Assembly: GCA_947305045.1 (NCBI GenBank)
Contig: CAMZCW010000114.1
Location: 1 to 7,365, forward strand
From: an uncultured Bacteroidales bacterium
GTDB lineage: Bacteria > Bacteroidota > Bacteroidia > Bacteroidales > UBA932
Reading direction: 5' to 3'
Length of the DNA: 7,365 nucleotides
Within the stretch, counting starts at the first letter, position 1; every line of letters begins with the position of its first letter. The translations under genes and the position numbers were made by a program. This document shows positions 4,923 through 7,365 of the stretch, in pieces. Below the pieces are notes generated by a model. It saw only the letters and a list, made by a program, of their open reading frames with translations, was not told where the DNA came from and made no database searches.

Positions 4923-6995
4923 ATGAAAAAACACATCTACTTTGCATTTGCCGCTGCGCTGGCCGTTGTGTCCTGCGCCAAAGAACAGGCTCCCGTCGTA
5001 AACAATGAGGTTGTCACCAGAATCTATGCCGCCATGGACCCTGTAAAATCCACCGTTGGCATTGACGGAACCACCGCCCACTTCTCCTGGACCAGCGGCG
5101 AAGTCATTTCTGTTGCCACCGCCGAAGGGTTCACGGACTTTACCTGCACCAACACAAGCACGGGCGAATTCACCCATGCAGGCGAGGTCACCCCGCTGAA
5201 TGTAGCGGTTTCCCCGGCCCAGACCACCGACAAATTCACTTCCGAAACCAACTTCGAGGTAGGCCTGCCGATCGTGTACACCTACGCAGAAGGCAAGACC
5301 AACGCCATCATGGTGGGCACCAAGGGCGAAGGAGACAAGTACATCTTCGGCCATGCCGCCGCCCTGCTGTCCATCACCTATGAAAACCTGCCGGAAGGCA
5401 CCAAGGGTATCTCCGTTACGGCCGATGAAGAAATTGCCGGTATCGTCACCCTCTCCGGCACCAGCGCCAGCGCCATCGAAATCAAGAACGACAACCCCGG
5501 CCTCACCGACAATACCGTGAGCATTACCCATGACGCCACCGTCGGCAACACCGCCAGCCGCACTTACTATCTTCCCCTGCCTACCGGCACGTACGAGACC
5601 ATCACCTTCCATCTGATTCATGACAATGCCGCCATTGAAGCTTCCACCACTAAAACCCTGAAGAACGTGACGCTCGCCCGTGGCAACTACGCCGCCCTCC
5701 CCGCCGCCACCCTGGCCGAAGGCTTCGTGCCGTACACCGTGGGAAAAGTCGGCAGCATTCCCGACAGCGAGCCGACAAGCTGGACTCAATGGGGTGATGA
5801 AACGCATAGTTCTCCGTATGCAATTGCTCCGGGCCAGGTGCTCCATCTGGAATTTGAGAATCACAGTAAAGGCGACGAAAACGCTCACAACTGGGTGGTT
5901 TTCCTGGCCAATAAAGATTTCAAAACCCCCAGGCTGGACGGCTATACTGAGTATTTTGCCCTTCGCAGCGATAACTGGGGCTGGGGGAACACCGACTATA
6001 ACGGTGCAAATATCGCTATCAACATGGTGTCGGACAACGATATCAGCACGGTAGATTTGTGGTGGGCTGAATTTAAGAGAGCCATGCAGAATTCCAACGT
6101 TACCATGACTCTGGAACGCACAGAAGAAGGCGGCCTCTTTGTGATTGCCAAGTCCGTTTCTTCCGACAACAAGACAACCATTACCGAGAGCTACCAGCAG
6201 GCCGTACCTGTCACCGGTGATGTTGTTGCTTTCCTTTGGTGCGATAACAGCTATTATATCATCAATAAAGTCTGGTATTCAAACAGCAAGAAGGTCCTGA
6301 GTAGTTTCGTGAGCGATTACGACTATTATCTCTTCGATACTGCACTCGACTTAAGCGTAATCGGCACCCCTAAGAAGGTTAGTGCCGTGTATAACGATGG
6401 GGGCCGGTTTGCGACACACTTAGCCGAGCAGCTTAGTGCAAACGCTGCAACAATGGTTCCTGCGGAAGAAGGCAACCAAACCGTTTCCGCCACATATAAG
6501 GGAAATGCGATTGACCTGGTTATCCCTGTAAAGATTGGGACTTCCGCCTTTGGCTCTACCACCTTGGCGACCACAATCCAGTACTCTCCATTCGCAGGTG
6601 AAATTCCCGTCGGCGAAACCGTGAGCAAAACCCTGTTCGTTTACTCGTCCTGCCCGAACAACTGGGCTTCTCCCTGTGTGGACATTGTTGATTTCTGGGG
6701 TGAAGGCAATAAATTCTACGCCAGTTTCCGTATGGACAACTATGGTTGGGGAACTAATTACGGCTCCGCAACGGCTACCAGCAACTGGAATTGGGATATT
6801 TTCCAAGCTATGCAGAATCACGATACCGTGAAGATTTCCTGGACCAACAATACCTCTACTGCAACCGTACGATTTGATGCAACGTACTGGAATGGCGAAA
6901 CCCATTTCCAGCAGTTTGAAGGCTGCACCATCGACGGTGGAAAACTGGGATACCGTTGCTTCACCGAAAACTCCTACGTAGTTGCTATCGACTAA
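4923..6995 (+). CDS. Fimbrillin-like surface lipoprotein with duplicated Trp-rich C-terminal module
   Basis: The 690-aa product begins MKKHIYFAFAAALAVVSC with a lipobox (A-V-V-S-C) and Cys18 as the lipidation site; C-A-K-E-Q follows, as in many surface lipoproteins of Bacteroidales. Residues about 30-285 look fimbrillin-like: FSWTSGEVISV, GHAAALLSITYENLP, and a closing LKNVTLARGNYAAL. Residues 306-450 and 567-690 form an internal repeat: RSDNWGWG (348-355) with RMDNYGWG (603-610), and AMQN at 387 and 629, each in a strand-rich Trp/Tyr context that suggests a lectin-like or concanavalin-like beta-sandwich. An Ig-like linker lies between (about 480-565). Copy 2 has two Cys (SSCPNNWASPC) that copy 1 lacks. 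The ATG at 4923 gives the standard signal peptide; 4914 is an alternative. It probably acts at the cell surface in adhesion or glycan binding (inference). Confidence 0.82.
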   Translation: MKKHIYFAFAAALAVVSCAKEQAPVVNNEVVTRIYAAMDPVKSTVGIDGTTAHFSWTSGEVISVATAEGFTDFTCTNTSTGEFTHAGEVTPLNVAVSPAQTTDKFTSETNFEVGLPIVYTYAEGKTNAIMVGTKGEGDKYIFGHAAALLSITYENLPEGTKGISVTADEEIAGIVTLSGTSASAIEIKNDNPGLTDNTVSITHDATVGNTASRTYYLPLPTGTYETITFHLIHDNAAIEASTTKTLKNVTLARGNYAALPAATLAEGFVPYTVGKVGSIPDSEPTSWTQWGDETHSSPYAIAPGQVLHLEFENHSKGDENAHNWVVFLANKDFKTPRLDGYTEYFALRSDNWGWGNTDYNGANIAINMVSDNDISTVDLWWAEFKRAMQNSNVTMTLERTEEGGLFVIAKSVSSDNKTTITESYQQAVPVTGDVVAFLWCDNSYYIINKVWYSNSKKVLSSFVSDYDYYLFDTALDLSVIGTPKKVSAVYNDGGRFATHLAEQLSANAATMVPAEEGNQTVSATYKGNAIDLVIPVKIGTSAFGSTTLATTIQYSPFAGEIPVGETVSKTLFVYSSCPNNWASPCVDIVDFWGEGNKFYASFRMDNYGWGTNYGSATATSNWNWDIFQAMQNHDTVKISWTNNTSTATVRFDATYWNGETHFQQFEGCTIDGGKLGYRCFTENSYVVAID

Positions 6996-7013
6996 GAAAC
7001 CCTCATAACTTCT

Positions 7014-7048
7014 GAAGGCGGCTCATTGCGAGTCGCCTTCTTTTTTTT
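7014..7048 (+). terminator. Rho-independent terminator of the lipoprotein operon
   Basis: GAAGGCGGCT at 7014-7023 pairs with AGTCGCCTTC at 7031-7040 (10 bp with one G-U pair, 7-nt loop), followed by eight T. It lies 18 nt after the stop codon. The reverse direction has no comparable U-tract. Confidence 0.93.
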
Positions 7049-7092
7049 GCATGAAAACCGGAGGGCATTTTCTCCTCCGCGTTCAAAAGGCG

Positions 7093-7365
7093 TTATATCG
7101 CAGGACAAACGGTGAGGGCGCCGGTGGTGGCGTTGTAGACCAGCCAGTTGGGGGCGGTGATCCAGTCTCCCAGGAGCATCAGGCGGGCCGGGCAGGCGGC
7201 AGCAGAGGCCGATACCACCGGCAGATCCACCCGCGCATGGTAGTGGCCGAAAATGAAGTATTGCACCGGCTCCGGAAACGCCTCACAGAAGCGGTAGAGC
7301 GGCTCCGAGGCCCCCTTGAACGTATAGGAGATATTCTTTCCCAGCCGCGAGCGGCGGCTCCAGCC
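7093..7365 (-). CDS. lpxH: C-terminal part of an LpxH-like UDP-2,3-diacylglucosamine pyrophosphatase
   Basis: Ninety codons plus a TAA stop are present; the N-terminus lies beyond the right edge. The visible part has YFIFGHYHARVDLPV, the G-H-x-H metal-ligand motif of calcineurin-like metallophosphoesterases, and LMLLGDWITAPNWLVYNA, which matches the LGDW-x-x-x...A-V/Y end of LpxH proteins in Bacteroidetes. LpxH cleaves UDP-2,3-diacylglucosamine to lipid X and UMP at the inner membrane in lipid A synthesis. The gene converges on the lipoprotein operon with 97 nt between stops. The metallophosphoesterase call is secure; LpxH rather than another family member is likely but not proven because the N-terminal metal motifs are not in view. 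Confidence 0.75.
   Translation of the reverse strand, partial: GWSRRSRLGKNISYTFKGASEPLYRFCEAFPEPVQYFIFGHYHARVDLPVVSASAAACPARLMLLGDWITAPNWLVYNATTGALTVCPAI

Noticed and set aside
4884..5888. A 334-codon minus-strand Gly-rich frame
   Set aside because: It is antisense to the fimbrillin-like domain; the Gly richness comes from Ala/Thr codons (GCC, ACC) on the true strand.

Overview
The window looks like chromosomal DNA of a Bacteroidales bacterium with fairly high GC, probably gut-associated. This rests on several signals: a DUF4294-like protein, a Bacteroides-type C69 dipeptidase, a fimbrillin-like lipoprotein with a C-A-K-E start, no Shine-Dalgarno sequences, and promoters of the TTG / TAnnTTTG type. 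The genus cannot be fixed from the sequence; the long antisense open frames are a by-product of GC-rich codon use.

Layout, left to right. Positions 1-716 (minus): a DUF4294-like secreted protein, cut by the left edge, with a GTG start almost on top of its promoter. Positions 717-1092: no gene, but a 19-nt tandem array ending in a GTCAT hairpin, copy 1 of a dispersed element, and a 22-nt tandem repeat running into the stop codon of the next gene. Positions 1093-2769 (minus): a secreted C69 dipeptidase with its own promoter. Positions 2805-3225: no gene, but a long-loop inverted repeat, copy 2 of the dispersed element, and three degenerate GTCAT-type hairpins. Positions 3226-4586 (minus): a compact three-gene operon (nitroreductase, unknown 102-aa protein, PPC/DUF296 protein) led by a near-perfect promoter. 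Positions 4587-4750: divergent promoter region. Positions 4751-6995 (plus): a 50-aa small protein followed 19 nt later by a 690-aa lipoprotein with a fimbrillin-like N-terminus and a duplicated Trp-rich beta module, closed by a strong terminator. Positions 7093-7365 (minus): the C-terminus of an LpxH-like metallophosphoesterase.

Functionally this is a mix of envelope and housekeeping genes rather than one pathway. The tight groups are the nitroreductase operon and the small-protein/lipoprotein pair. The most unusual content is intergenic: two gapless-alignable copies of a 129-nt element with fixed internal spacing, each lying downstream of a leftward gene and each surrounded by other short hairpin repeats. 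The lipoprotein and its 50-aa companion are the best candidates for an undescribed protein system.
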